Below, in pieces: positions 1 to 7,717 of a stretch of DNA of 64,000 nt. Each line of letters starts with the position of its first letter. The stretch's first letter is position 1. The notes under the pieces are model-generated. The model worked only from the letters and a program-made list of their open reading frames with translations, did no database searches and was not told where the DNA came from. The DNA is from an uncultured Acetatifactor sp. (GTDB taxonomy: Bacteria > Bacillota > Clostridia > Lachnospirales > Lachnospiraceae). Location of the stretch: NCBI GenBank assembly GCA_910584865.1, contig CAJUCE010000026.1, positions 1 through 64,000 of the forward strand, given 5' to 3'. Made by a program: the position numbers and the translations under genes.

Positions 1-2
1 AA

Positions 3-920
3 AAGGGCATTTATATGTGGGATTTCTCCACAATCAAGCAGATACTCGCCAATCCCGTCTATATCGGAACGATAGCGTCACAGAAAGCGGACTACCGTTT
101 CAAGGTCGGCTGGATTGGGGATAAAAAGCCGGAGGAATGGATTCAGGTGGAGAACATGCATGAGCCGCTTGTGGATATGGACACCTACAATCTTGTGCAG
201 GAAAAGGTAAAGATGCGCAAAAGACCGGACGCATGGGGCAACTATGGGATATTTGCAGGGCTTGTCAAATGTGGGGAATGCGGCAGCACCATGAACCAGC
301 GTGTGGCAAATGCAAAGGCAAAAACAAGGATACTGACCTGTGCCAAGTACAACCGTTACGGTGTGGCGCATTGTAGCCAGCACCGATTGGAGCTTGATAC
401 GCTGTATCAGATTGTTTTGGAGCAGATACGCTCCTGTGCGGCACTCGCCCTTGCGGATGAAACGAAAGTCATGGAGGAACTGCGGAAAAGCTGCCAGTAC
501 GACAGTGAGGAAGAAAGCAGACGCATAAAAGCGGAACTTTCCGGGGGTGAGCGCAGGCTTACCGAACTGGATGCGCTGATTTCAAAACTCTATGAGGACT
601 GGGTAGCGGGTAGGATTTACGAAACGAATTTTACCCGCATGATGGAGAAAGCACAGACTGAACAGGAAACTTTGCAGAAAAAGGCTGATACGATGCGTGA
701 GCGTCTTGACGGGGCGGCAAGGGAGCAGGAGGACAATTCAAAATGGCTTTCACTGATAAGGCAGTATGCCGACATTAAGGAACTTGACAGGGAGATGCTA
801 CATCTGCTCATCAAAGAGATTGTTGTCCATGAGGATATGGCAGAGGGAAAACGCAATACAACAGTGGAGATACACTTTAATTTTATGAAACAGGGAAGCC
901 AGCTAGCGGTAAAAAGTTAG
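3..920 (+). CDS. Large serine recombinase, C-terminal part (5' end outside window)
   Basis: The reading frame is open to the window edge, so the N-terminal catalytic resolvase domain is missing here. What is visible is the DNA-binding half of a large serine integrase. It has a recombinase-domain segment (STIKQILANPVYIG, about residues 5-18 from the Met at 15) and a zinc beta-ribbon with cysteines at about 86, 89, 109 and 120 (CGEC...TC...HC). A long charged coiled coil follows (about 150-245), with the end typical of these proteins. Such enzymes integrate and excise conjugative or mobilizable elements of Clostridia. The gene usually lies at one end of its element, so an attachment site may be close to 920-1070. 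The neighbouring metal genes would then be cargo or flanking chromosome. Confidence 0.9.
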   Translation, partial: KGIYMWDFSTIKQILANPVYIGTIASQKADYRFKVGWIGDKKPEEWIQVENMHEPLVDMDTYNLVQEKVKMRKRPDAWGNYGIFAGLVKCGECGSTMNQRVANAKAKTRILTCAKYNRYGVAHCSQHRLELDTLYQIVLEQIRSCAALALADETKVMEELRKSCQYDSEEESRRIKAELSGGERRLTELDALISKLYEDWVAGRIYETNFTRMMEKAQTEQETLQKKADTMRERLDGAAREQEDNSKWLSLIRQYADIKELDREMLHLLIKEIVVHEDMAEGKRNTTVEIHFNFMKQGSQLAVKS

Positions 921-943
921 GCTGATGCTTTCAAAAACCGCGT

Positions 944-969
944 ACAGGGGAATGAAGTTTATCCCCTGT
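944..969 (+). terminator. Small hairpin after the recombinase gene
   Basis: ACAGGGG (944-950) pairs with CCCCTGT (963-969) around a 12-nt loop, 24 bases after the recombinase stop. There is no T-tract behind it, so it is a weak terminator candidate. It could equally be part of the element end. Confidence 0.3.
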
Positions 970-1069
970 GGCGGAGAAATATCTATAAAACACAATCAAA
1001 TCTTGAAGTTTCACAATCATTTCGATTATTATTCAACTATTAGGAAAAGAAAAACCAGGAGGATGCTTT

Positions 1070-1324
1070 ATGGTGAAGATCACAGTAGGCATAGAAGGAA
1101 TGGCCTGCGACATGTGCGAGGCACATATCAATGAAGCGGTAAGGAATGCTTTTCAGGTAAAGAAAGTGACAAGCTCCCATACAAAGAAGCAGACGGTCAT
1201 CCTTGCGGAGAAGGACATCCCAGAGCAGGAACTGAAAAGCGTGGTGGCAAAGGCGGGATACGATGCCGTATCCGTAAGCAGTGAGCCGTATGAGAAGAAA
1301 GGGCTGTTCGGAAGATGGAGGTGA
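1070..1324 (+). CDS. Heavy-metal-associated (HMA) domain protein, copper-chaperone-like
   Basis: An 84-residue protein that is essentially one HMA fold. The metal-binding motif MACDMC is at residues 11-16 in the loop expected for CopZ-type chaperones, followed by the beta-alpha-beta-beta-alpha-beta pattern and a short basic tail (KKGLFGRWR). The family binds Cu(I) or other soft metals through the two cysteines and hands them to transporters. An AGGAGG site lies just before the ATG. The next gene, a ZIP-type transporter, starts 4 bases after the stop with its ribosome site inside this gene's end, so the two are co-transcribed. The specific metal cannot be read from sequence. Confidence 0.85.
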   Translation: MVKITVGIEGMACDMCEAHINEAVRNAFQVKKVTSSHTKKQTVILAEKDIPEQELKSVVAKAGYDAVSVSSEPYEKKGLFGRWR

Positions 1325-1328
1325 TGCC

Positions 1329-2006
1329 ATGCAGACGGAAGTGTTTCAGGGCATCCTGATCCCGTTCCTTGGGACGACGCTTGGCTCTGCCTGCGTGCTG
1401 TTCATGAAAAACAGGCTGAACCAAATGGTGCAGAGGGCACTGACAGGATTTGCGGCGGGCGTCATGGTGGCGGCATCTGTCTGGAGCCTGCTGATCCCGG
1501 CAATGGAACAGTCGGAGCCTATGGGGAAACTGTCGTTCCTCCCTGCTGCAGCGGGGTTCTTGCTCGGCATCTTGTTCCTTCTGCTGCTTGACCGGGCAGT
1601 CCCCCATCTCCACATGAACAGCAGCAAGGCGGAGGGACTAAAAAGCAGCCTGCAGAAGCAGGTCTTATTGGTGCTGGCGGTGACGCTCCACAACTTGCCG
1701 GAGGGCATGGCAGTGGGCATGGTCTATGCCGGATGGCTTTCCGGGGATGCAGGGATCACTGCCATGGGCGCGCTGGCGCTTTCCCTTGGGATTGCGATAC
1801 AGAATTTCCCGGAAGGGGCGATCATCTCCATGCCTCTGCGGGCGGAGGGCGTCAGCAAGGGAAAGGCATTCCCTTACGGTACGCTTTCCGGCGCGGTGGA
1901 GCCGGTGGGCGCGGCGCTGACCATACTTGCGGCGGACTTTGTGGTTCCGGTACTGCCGTATCTTCTGAGCTTTGCGGCCGGGGCCATGGTATTTGCGGCG
2001 GTATGA
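1329..2006 (+). pseudogene. ZIP-family metal transporter, 3'-truncated
   Basis: A 225-residue membrane protein with the two ZIP metal-site helices: HNLPEG followed by a second helix with QNFPEG. ZIP proteins move zinc, iron or manganese into the cytosol. The ATG at 1329 is chosen over one 48 bases upstream because the GGAGGTG site fits it. Intact relatives of this type are about 260 residues and continue after FAAGAM with a conserved acidic loop and a last helix. Here the frame stops right after FAAGAMVFAAV, so the final helix is missing. The following gene begins 85 bases later, which suggests a deletion or recombination junction near 2000. I infer loss of function. A shortened but working form is less likely. 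Confidence 0.75.
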
Positions 2007-2091
2007 AGCTTTGCGGCGAGAAAAGATTGAAGCATGGCATTTCGCTGTATACAATGGCATACAACGTGCCGGCAGGAAAGAGAGGCTGTAT

Positions 2092-2772
2092 ATGAAATAT
2101 ATAGGAATGCCCATGGGTATGTGGGCGTTGTTTGGAAAATCTTTTGAACGGAATCTGCTTACAGGGTTTGGGCTGGACAGGGCTGCGGCAAAGGCGGTTA
2201 CGGCAAAAGCAAAGCCCCGGTATAAAGAGATTATTGCCGGGCTGCCGGAATTTGAAAAAGCAGACCGTTTCAAAATGAATATCGTAAACTGCGCCCTGCT
2301 TGCCGCCTTTGCGCTGAATATGCCGGAGCGTCCCGATGTAGAACGGCTGACAGCATATTATTCCGATTCCACGATGACTCCGGCCATGAAGTGGTTCTGC
2401 CGTAAGAGCGGAAAATCCAAGTTCACCAAAAAGTATATTTCCTCAATGAAAGCCACCGAACGGTTAAGGGCTGCGGACAGGAACCCTTATTCGTGGAACA
2501 TGGATTTTTGTCCTTATCCGGACGTCAGCGGCTATGAAGCCCGATTTACTGCCTGCGGCATATGCACCCTGATGCGGGAGCTGGGACTTTATGACCTTGC
2601 CCCTGCCATGTGCCGGCTGGATTATACAATGGCCGAGGCGGGCGGCGCCTCTGACTTTGTCCGGGAGTACACACTGGCTTCGGGCGGCCCGTACTGCGAC
2701 TGCGGATATAAAAAGAAGCGCGGGAAAACGTTAGGAGGAAAGCAGGATGACGAATCGGGATTAAATTTATAA
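2092..2772 (+). CDS. L-2-amino-thiazoline-4-carboxylic acid hydrolase family protein (copy 1)
   Basis: A 226-residue protein that I recognise as the ATC-hydrolase-like family (named after a Pseudomonas enzyme that opens the thiazoline ring on the way to L-cysteine). Visible family marks are the N-terminal GMWALF segment, WFCRKSGKSKF near residue 100, the YEARFTACGIC motif, and the cysteine-rich end GGPYCDCGYKK. In most Clostridia the true substrate is unknown, so the name gives family only. An ATG at 2092 behind AGGAAAGAGAGG fits the family start. Longer in-frame extension upstream runs into the truncated ZIP gene and is not used. It is followed 14 bases later by a second family member. Confidence 0.75.
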   Translation: MKYIGMPMGMWALFGKSFERNLLTGFGLDRAAAKAVTAKAKPRYKEIIAGLPEFEKADRFKMNIVNCALLAAFALNMPERPDVERLTAYYSDSTMTPAMKWFCRKSGKSKFTKKYISSMKATERLRAADRNPYSWNMDFCPYPDVSGYEARFTACGICTLMRELGLYDLAPAMCRLDYTMAEAGGASDFVREYTLASGGPYCDCGYKKKRGKTLGGKQDDESGLNL

Positions 2773-2786
2773 AGGAGAAGAGTTTC

Positions 2787-3503
2787 ATGAGGGCATCTGA
2801 ATTGAATATCGACCTGAACAAACATGTTTTGTATTCGCCTGAAATGGAGAAGGTCATCCGGGAAAAGTTATCCGGAAGATACGATTCAGGCGGTGCAGAT
2901 AAAGTATGGGAAAAAGTTCAACTGCAATATGCAGCTTTCCTAAAGGATCTTCCGTATCTTGGCGGGAAGAAGAACATACACAACGGCGCGGGCGGAACAT
3001 ATGACTGCATTATGCTTTTCGCATATTACGAAGTCCTTGATCCAAAGCCATCTGTCAACGAACTTTGCGAAATGAATATGGCAGTGTTTCTCCCGTCTTT
3101 TCAGAAATTAGCCGGAGTAGTCAATGCAAACAAACCATTGCTTTTAAGGCTTCTTCATCTGGCTTTTATGATGACAGCGAAGTTAAAGGATAATAAATCT
3201 CCAAATCAACCGACAGGTTACATCATGGATGTAGAGCCATACAGTAAAACAGAAGGTGTGAGATACCATTTTCACCGCTGCCCGATTGCAGAATTCGCAA
3301 AAGAGCACGGTTACCTTGATATTATGCCCGCATTCTGCAATGGCGATTATCCGGCTATGGATGTGATAAATGGTGCATTGATTCGCAGGCACACCTGTGC
3401 CAATAGCAATATATGCGATTATTGGATTGTGGGAGATCAAAGCGACATAGCGAAAGAACACCCGCGAAAAACAGATGAAAAGGGATATTGGTATAACGAT
3501 TAA
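2787..3503 (+). CDS. L-2-amino-thiazoline-4-carboxylic acid hydrolase family protein (copy 2)
   Basis: A 238-residue paralogue of the preceding gene but clearly divergent from it, so not a recent duplication. The shared core is a His/Cys segment around residues 160-215: YHFHRCPIAEFAK, then MPAFCNGDYPA, then RRHTCANSNICDYW. These cysteines and histidines probably form the active or metal site. It starts with ATG behind AAAGGAG and is likely in one transcript with copy 1 and the hydrolase downstream. The base composition is more AT-rich than copy 1, consistent with a separate origin. The physiological substrate is unknown. Confidence 0.72.
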   Translation: MRASELNIDLNKHVLYSPEMEKVIREKLSGRYDSGGADKVWEKVQLQYAAFLKDLPYLGGKKNIHNGAGGTYDCIMLFAYYEVLDPKPSVNELCEMNMAVFLPSFQKLAGVVNANKPLLLRLLHLAFMMTAKLKDNKSPNQPTGYIMDVEPYSKTEGVRYHFHRCPIAEFAKEHGYLDIMPAFCNGDYPAMDVINGALIRRHTCANSNICDYWIVGDQSDIAKEHPRKTDEKGYWYND

Positions 3504-3571
3504 AGCAGCAACTTCTGCATTGGCTTGCTTTTGCAATAAATCACAGCTTACATAAAGAGGAGGCATGAAAA

Positions 3572-4516
3572 TTGCTGCATGAAGATTTCTCTTATATAAA
3601 ACACGGTTTTGCAGGACATCTTGCCGAACCCGACAATGGCAGTGACAGGGCTGTTATAGTCATAATGGGCGGCGAACAAAGCCTGCTGCCTGGTATAAAA
3701 ATAGCGGAAAGACTTGCCGATTACGGTATCACAGGATTGGCGGTGTCTTTGTTCGGAGCGGAGGGGATTCCAGACTCTCCAAATCAATGCCCTCTTGAAA
3801 TGTTTGAACCGGCGGTAAAATACCTTCGGGACGCAAAAAAGATAGCGCATATCAGCACCTATGGGCAGTCTATGGGTTCTGTTTTTGCGGCATTGACCGC
3901 ACAGTATATCGATGGCATTGAAAATGTGGTTATGGTATCCCCGTCGCACGTTCCGTTTGAGGGAACGACAAAGGATAAAAAGACTATGACCGGGCATAGC
4001 GTTGCCACGTGGCGTGGGCGGGATATTCCTTTTGTAAAACCTGACTTCGGTAAAGTCAAAATGCCAAAATATTATCGGCATTCAGCTGCCAAGTATAAGG
4101 TGATGGGAATGTGGATTGCGTTTTACGATGCTTATCGGGATAAGACTGCCGAAAAGGAGGCGTTTCTCCCGCTTGAGAAAACAGGTGCAAGGATATTGCT
4201 GATCGCTGGAGGTGCGGACGAGGCATGGCCTGCGGAGTATTCCGTAAATGAGATCAGGACTTATTTAGAGAATAAGCATTATGAAAAAGAGGTCAGGGCG
4301 GTTGTTTATCCGAATGTCAGCCATCTGACGGGTATGATGCCGAACAGAGAGCGTGAAAAGAAGCTGTACAGAATGATTCCTGTGATTGGGTTTCTTTACA
4401 GGAGTTTTGGAAAATACAAAAAAGAATGTATGAAGGAAGATTTGTGCCAGCGACCACGCCATGAATGCCGTCGAAGAAATGAGCGCCCTGAACCGGGATA
4501 TGAAGACATTCTATGA
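3572..4516 (+). CDS. Alpha/beta hydrolase, BAAT acyl-CoA thioester hydrolase C-terminal type, with chimeric tail
   Basis: A 314-residue alpha/beta hydrolase. The nucleophile elbow is GQSMG (Ser in YGQSMGS, about residue 98), the acid is in GGADEAW (about 215), and the histidine is in YPNVSHLTG (about 250). This order matches the BAAT C-terminal family of acyl-CoA thioester or amide hydrolases. The start is TTG at 3572: the GAGGAGG site at 3557-3563 is 8 bases before it, while the nearby ATG at 3565 is too close and leads to a stop after five codons. The last 30 or so residues after KKECMK are arginine-rich, unlike the family, and overlap a different open frame. The 3' end has therefore probably been replaced at a junction near 4437. 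Confidence 0.7.
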   Translation: MLHEDFSYIKHGFAGHLAEPDNGSDRAVIVIMGGEQSLLPGIKIAERLADYGITGLAVSLFGAEGIPDSPNQCPLEMFEPAVKYLRDAKKIAHISTYGQSMGSVFAALTAQYIDGIENVVMVSPSHVPFEGTTKDKKTMTGHSVATWRGRDIPFVKPDFGKVKMPKYYRHSAAKYKVMGMWIAFYDAYRDKTAEKEAFLPLEKTGARILLIAGGADEAWPAEYSVNEIRTYLENKHYEKEVRAVVYPNVSHLTGMMPNREREKKLYRMIPVIGFLYRSFGKYKKECMKEDLCQRPRHECRRRNERPEPGYEDIL

Positions 4517-4583
4517 CGAGGCCGGAGCAATATATCCCGTTTGGCAGACGCTGGAGCGGGATGCCGGGCGGTATTTGAAATAA
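4449..4583 (+). pseudogene. Fragment of an unidentified gene, C-terminal tail only
   Basis: In the frame from 4449 to the TAA at 4581-4583 there is a convincing protein tail of about 44 residues (ASDHAMNAVEEMSALNRD... ending DAGRYLK). It lacks any start and overlaps the last part of the hydrolase in another frame. It looks like the end of a larger coding sequence whose 5' part was deleted. I cannot name the family. Its presence marks a recombination junction between the cargo genes on the left and the AT-rich block on the right. Confidence 0.5.
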
Positions 4584-4819
4584 AGGAGCGAGAGATAAGG
4601 AAACAGACGGGAGCGTTAGGAAGTTTTGAAGATGAATTTTTAGATTCTTTTAGAGAATCGTCTTTTGCAGAGGAAATGGTAAGTGCTTTTGAAAGGCTTA
4701 ATAGATGCTATTCTGCCTTAGAAGAAATTACTCTTTTTTACGATGATGAATTTCAGTCATATATGAATGGTATAGATACAGCAGAAATACCGTGTTTTAT
4801 AAAAAATGGAATGAACTGA
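4541..4819 (+). CDS. Small acidic hypothetical protein, N-terminus uncertain
   Basis: An open frame whose convincing part begins around 4584 (KEREIRKQTG) and gives about 75 acidic, helical residues (SFEDEFLDSFRESSF, EEMVSAFERLN). The only upstream start codon is a TTG inside the preceding fragment, so the true 5' end may be lost. The stop TGA (4817-4819) overlaps the ATG of the next gene as TGATG, a coupling arrangement suggesting the two are translated together. Base composition is far more AT-rich than the genes on the left. Family unknown. Small acidic coupled pairs of this sort occur in toxin-immunity loci, but nothing here proves that. Confidence 0.45.
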   Translation: MADAGAGCRAVFEIKEREIRKQTGALGSFEDEFLDSFRESSFAEEMVSAFERLNRCYSALEEITLFYDDEFQSYMNGIDTAEIPCFIKNGMN

Positions 4820-5289
4820 TGGAAAAATTAGAGGATATGGAAGTTTCAGATGATATTTCAGGAATAATAGAAATATCAGAATGGATAGAACAACAAATAG
4901 AAAACAATAATTATACAGACTTAATAGATTATTTACCAGACTCTATTGATTATGGTGATAAGATTGAATTTTATGGTGTTGAGAAAAAGAAGTATGAATT
5001 GTCAATGGATGAATTATATTTAAGTTGTCAAAATGGAGAGAAAGGTTGGTTAGAAATAGATTTATTTACTGAGAATGAAAGAATTGCAAGAGGAAATATT
5101 GAAATTACTTATGGATTTGTAAAGTTTGATGATGATGGTGGAGTTGCAGATGCGTGTGATGAAGATATTGATTATCAAGCAGACAGAATAATTGCCTCTA
5201 TTATAGAAATAGTGGATGAATTAGAGGAGTTTGTAGGTAATGAAAAAGAAATAGTTGAAGAAATCAGAAATATTTATGATATATGGTAA
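4819..5289 (+). CDS. Acidic hypothetical protein, possible immunity-type
   Basis: A 156-residue, strongly acidic protein with many Glu, Asp and Ile and no signal peptide or membrane segment. The start is the ATG at 4819, coupled to the previous stop (TGATG). Alternative upstream starts are GTG at 4792 and ATG at 4807. The sequence alternates short helical and strand stretches, ending with a helical VDELEEFVGNEKEIVEE segment. I do not recognise the family. Length, acidity, AT-richness and position in an accessory block resemble immunity proteins of polymorphic toxins, but no toxin gene is adjacent. It appears intact. Confidence 0.6.
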   Translation: MEKLEDMEVSDDISGIIEISEWIEQQIENNNYTDLIDYLPDSIDYGDKIEFYGVEKKKYELSMDELYLSCQNGEKGWLEIDLFTENERIARGNIEITYGFVKFDDDGGVADACDEDIDYQADRIIASIIEIVDELEEFVGNEKEIVEEIRNIYDIW

Positions 5290-5313
5290 AAACAGTAGTG
5301 GAAATGATATGGG

Positions 5314-6125
5314 GTGATATGTGTGCAGATAAATCTAAAAGGATACAAAGATTGGAATAAAGAGGATTTAGAGGCTATTCTTGATAATGAATCATACAAG
5401 GAAAGCGAGTATATTCATTATAAAGAGAACTTTGCAGTTTTAGAATGCCAGGATAAGAGACAACGGAAGGAAAAGCAAGATGAGTTCCGGCATGATGTAT
5501 GTTCGTTTGCAAATTAGGTATTTTGCCTGTGGTTCCAAATGTAGGATTTTCATTTGTTCTGGCAGATGCAAACAGATATGTTGTAGTAATCAAAATTGAC
5601 AGAGGTGTGAATAAGCCATATTTGTATTTTGAAAATGAGGGGATATGCAAATTTTTTACAAGAAGGGGAAATAGAAAGCAGACGATGAGTTATATGGAAA
5701 TCAGAAATAATTTTTTGCAATCCAGACTTTTATCAGAAGAAATTAAAAGGTTCCGGGAAGAACGCCTAGAACATTATAAAAGTGAAAATACACAAAAACC
5801 AATTGCGGTATTTCATATTATACCGGAAGACTTTCTCAATGAAAATCAGATGGAATTGTATGATTTAATAAAAGAAAAAAATATGAACTATCATAGTTTC
5901 TTCAACGGGCTGAGCATGGGACATACAGTACCTAATGTTGATGGTGTGTGTTTCCCTGATTATGGTTATGAGCATGGAGATTTTTTGCAGCTTTATAATA
6001 ATGGTATCACTGAATTGTTTTATTGGGTTGAGACTAGGGAAGGACGGGAAGAAAGCTGGATTATAGGAGTAAAACTTTTGGAAAAAGTAGATGCCCTAAT
6101 TGATGGAACAATGAAGTTTTATTAG
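5314..6125 (+). pseudogene. AlbA_2/Schlafen-type putative ATP-binding protein, centre deleted and frameshifted
   Basis: Two frames make up one broken gene. The first (5314-5517) carries the characteristic AlbA_2 opening: ESEYIHYKENF, a basic linker, then DEFRHDVCSFAN, where intact members continue into a glycine-rich strand. Here a TAG follows at once. The second (from about 5520 to 6125, different frame) resumes with VPNVGFSFV and then strands ending FFTRRGNRKQTMSYMEIRN, the end of the AlbA_2 domain. About 120 residues of unrelated C-terminus follow. Roughly 50-80 residues between the halves are missing, so a deletion plus frameshift lies near 5515-5530. AlbA_2 proteins occur in defence islands and as regulators. 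The C-terminal part is not recognised. Confidence 0.65.
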
Positions 6126-6128
6126 AGG

Positions 6129-6350
6129 ATGGGAAAGCATATACCCGTATATATATGTACTTCAATTTTTGGATGTAAAGGATTATGGAGTGACAATGAT
6201 TTCTATTGTGATTATGTGGGTCAAGTAGACAGAGATGAAATACACTGTATGCCTATAGAGATTAAAGACATCATCGATGAAACAGCTATAGATGAAATGC
6301 GGGAGAAAGTTCATAAAACAATTAAGTATGCATTAGGGATAAGGAAATAG
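6129..6350 (+). CDS. Small hypothetical protein
   Basis: A 73-residue frame beginning with ATG 3 bases after the preceding stop. It contains CTSIFGCKGLW and an aspartate-rich middle (DNDFYCDYVGQVDRDE). There is no membrane helix and no recognised domain. The ribosome site is poor (AGAGG touching the ATG), so expression from this start is uncertain. It lies in the AT-rich decaying block and may itself be a remnant. Confidence 0.35.
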   Translation: MGKHIPVYICTSIFGCKGLWSDNDFYCDYVGQVDRDEIHCMPIEIKDIIDETAIDEMREKVHKTIKYALGIRK

Positions 6351-6404
6351 TGTTTTTACATAAGCCGAGAAGAAATCCTCGTTTTCTATTGTCTAGAACA
6401 AGGT

Positions 6405-6425
6405 AGAAAGGATCTGGCATTATGA
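6405..6425 (+). repeat. Imperfect direct repeat, left copy
   Basis: AGAAAGGATCTGGCATTATGA at 6405-6425 matches GAAAGGATCCTGGCATAATGA at about 6963-6983, with one inserted base and one change. Each copy places a Shine-Dalgarno-like AAAGGA before an ATG, so it may be a duplicated translation start. Confidence 0.45.
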
Positions 6426-6729
6426 TAAACACTGGAAAGCGATTAGTACAATTTATTTGCAAAAAATTTTTGTCCCATACTTGACAGATGCAAGCTATCC
6501 TTTGTGGTGGGGAATTGCGGTATGGCCAGTGAACAGCTTTGTTAAGGCAAATGACTTTGCAAGAAAAACGATGATTCCTTTCTGTACATCTGTATTATCC
6601 GGATTAGGAGAGAGCGGAGAACTGCTGGCGAAGCTGGCAGGAAGCGGGGAATGGAAAGAAGGTATGAGGTTCCTGTCTAACGCATCAGATGAAGAGGCTG
6701 GGGAATGGATAGAATTTTTGGAACTATAA
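6422..6729 (+). pseudogene. Hypothetical protein, apparently frameshifted at an A-run
   Basis: A start ATG at 6422 lies 8 bases after an AAAGGA site, but its frame closes after 20 codons. The next frame, open from about 6457, gives roughly 90 plausible residues (PLWWGIAVWPVNSF, a mixed middle, then EEAGEWIEFLEL). The two can be joined by one extra A in the six-A run at about 6459-6464, yielding a single protein of about 102 residues. Family unknown. Either the gene is broken or the run was miscounted. If the frameshift is wrong, the real start would be the TTG at 6457. Confidence 0.4.
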
Positions 6730-6834
6730 ATGGGAAATGGTGTATAATATTTGAAAATAGGGAGCTACATATAAAGAGAACAAAGTGGAGTGATTGGAAG
6801 GCTGTATTTATCTATGAAGGAGATGGCATAGCAG

Positions 6835-7056
6835 GTGAAATCCATAGGCTTCAAGGCAAAAAAAGCTAAAAGAAATGAAGAAACAAGTGTAAAGAATCAA
6901 ATAATTATGATTTATAAATTGAAGTGGGAAAAAGTGCATGGCAGAGAATCAGCAACAGGACGGAAAGGATCCTGGCATAATGAGGAGTTAAAATTGTATT
7001 GTAGTTTTGTAAATGTTCAGGGTAATAAGATAGATATGGGATACATTGATTTGTGA
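6835..7056 (+). other. Weak open frame, probably non-coding debris
   Basis: A 73-codon frame with GTG start, lysine-rich, with no recognised domain and no good ribosome site. The stretch 6730-7095 contains nothing else I can support except the right copy of the direct repeat at about 6962-6983. It is best treated as decayed DNA. Confidence 0.25.
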
Positions 7057-7095
7057 CAACAGTGTTGACACAAGTTTGAAAGGTGGTAGGTTTTG

Positions 7096-7462
7096 ATGAA
7101 AAATGAAATCTCATCAGCAGGTAATCTCATCCAGATTATTAGTCAATCAAGGCAGAATGCGCTGAAAAAGGTTAATGAAGAGTTAATTCAGATGTATTGG
7201 AAAGTGGGAGAATACCTGAGTACAGAATCAACGAAAGTATCATTTGGGGATGCTTATATAGATACAGTTGCAGAAGAGGTTCAAAATGCTTGGAATGATA
7301 TTATGTGCATCTAAAGATGATGAAGTGGTTGAGTATGCTATGAGCAGAACATTGTCTCCAATGATGGTTGCAGAATATCAACTCCAATTGCCAGATAAGA
7401 ATATATTGCAAAAGAAATTGCAGGAATTGATCAATATGCCTTTATTAGAAGAGGATGAGTAA
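7096..7462 (+). pseudogene. YhcG/DUF1016-type PD-(D/E)XK nuclease, centre deleted
   Basis: The N-terminal fragment (ATG 7096 to stop 7314) reads like the start of the DUF1016 family: LIQIISQSRQNALKKVNEEL, then MYWKVGEYLS. The C-terminal fragment, in another frame from about 7285 to 7462, is the family's end: ILCASKDDEVVEYAMSRTL, then AEYQLQLPDK. Intact members are about 340-370 residues. Here roughly 200 residues, including the nuclease active site, are gone and the halves are out of frame, so the gene is dead. YhcG proteins are PD-(D/E)XK nucleases often found with restriction-modification or other defence genes. A GGTGG site precedes the start. Confidence 0.75.
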
Positions 7463-7591
7463 GTATTGGCATTTAAGAATACGGTATGAAGCTGATCTTT
7501 AAAATATCGCTTAAAGTGCCAGGTGGAACTTAAAATGGCACTTTAAAAGATAAATATTGTCCGTGATTGAAAATGTATTTATACAATATAG

Positions 7592-7717
7592 CTGGAGATT
7601 GCAGAGAAGACAAAAGACTCAAAGAGAACAATAAAGCGCCTTATGAAAGCAGTTGTTGATAAAGATATGATAGAGTACGTTAACGGACTGAAAATGGGGA
7701 AACGGGTTGAATGCTAA
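7592..7717 (+). pseudogene. Winged-helix C-terminal fragment
   Basis: In the frame from 7592 to the TAA at 7715 there are about 41 residues (EIAEKTKDSKRTIKRLMKAV, then a short wing) that look like the winged helix ending many AlbA_2/HATPase_c_4 putative transcriptional regulators. No start or upstream domain remains in this frame. It could be the displaced end of the broken AlbA_2 gene at 5314 or of a second such gene. The recombinase remnant's TTG start overlaps it. Confidence 0.5.

Noticed and set aside
925..1134. 69-codon frame after the recombinase
   Set aside because: It has no ribosome site, overlaps the HMA gene start and shows no protein-like pattern.
3565..3582. ATG at 3565 as start of the alpha/beta hydrolase
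   Set aside because: It is 1 base from the ribosome site and reaches a stop after five codons. TTG at 3572 is in frame with the hydrolase.
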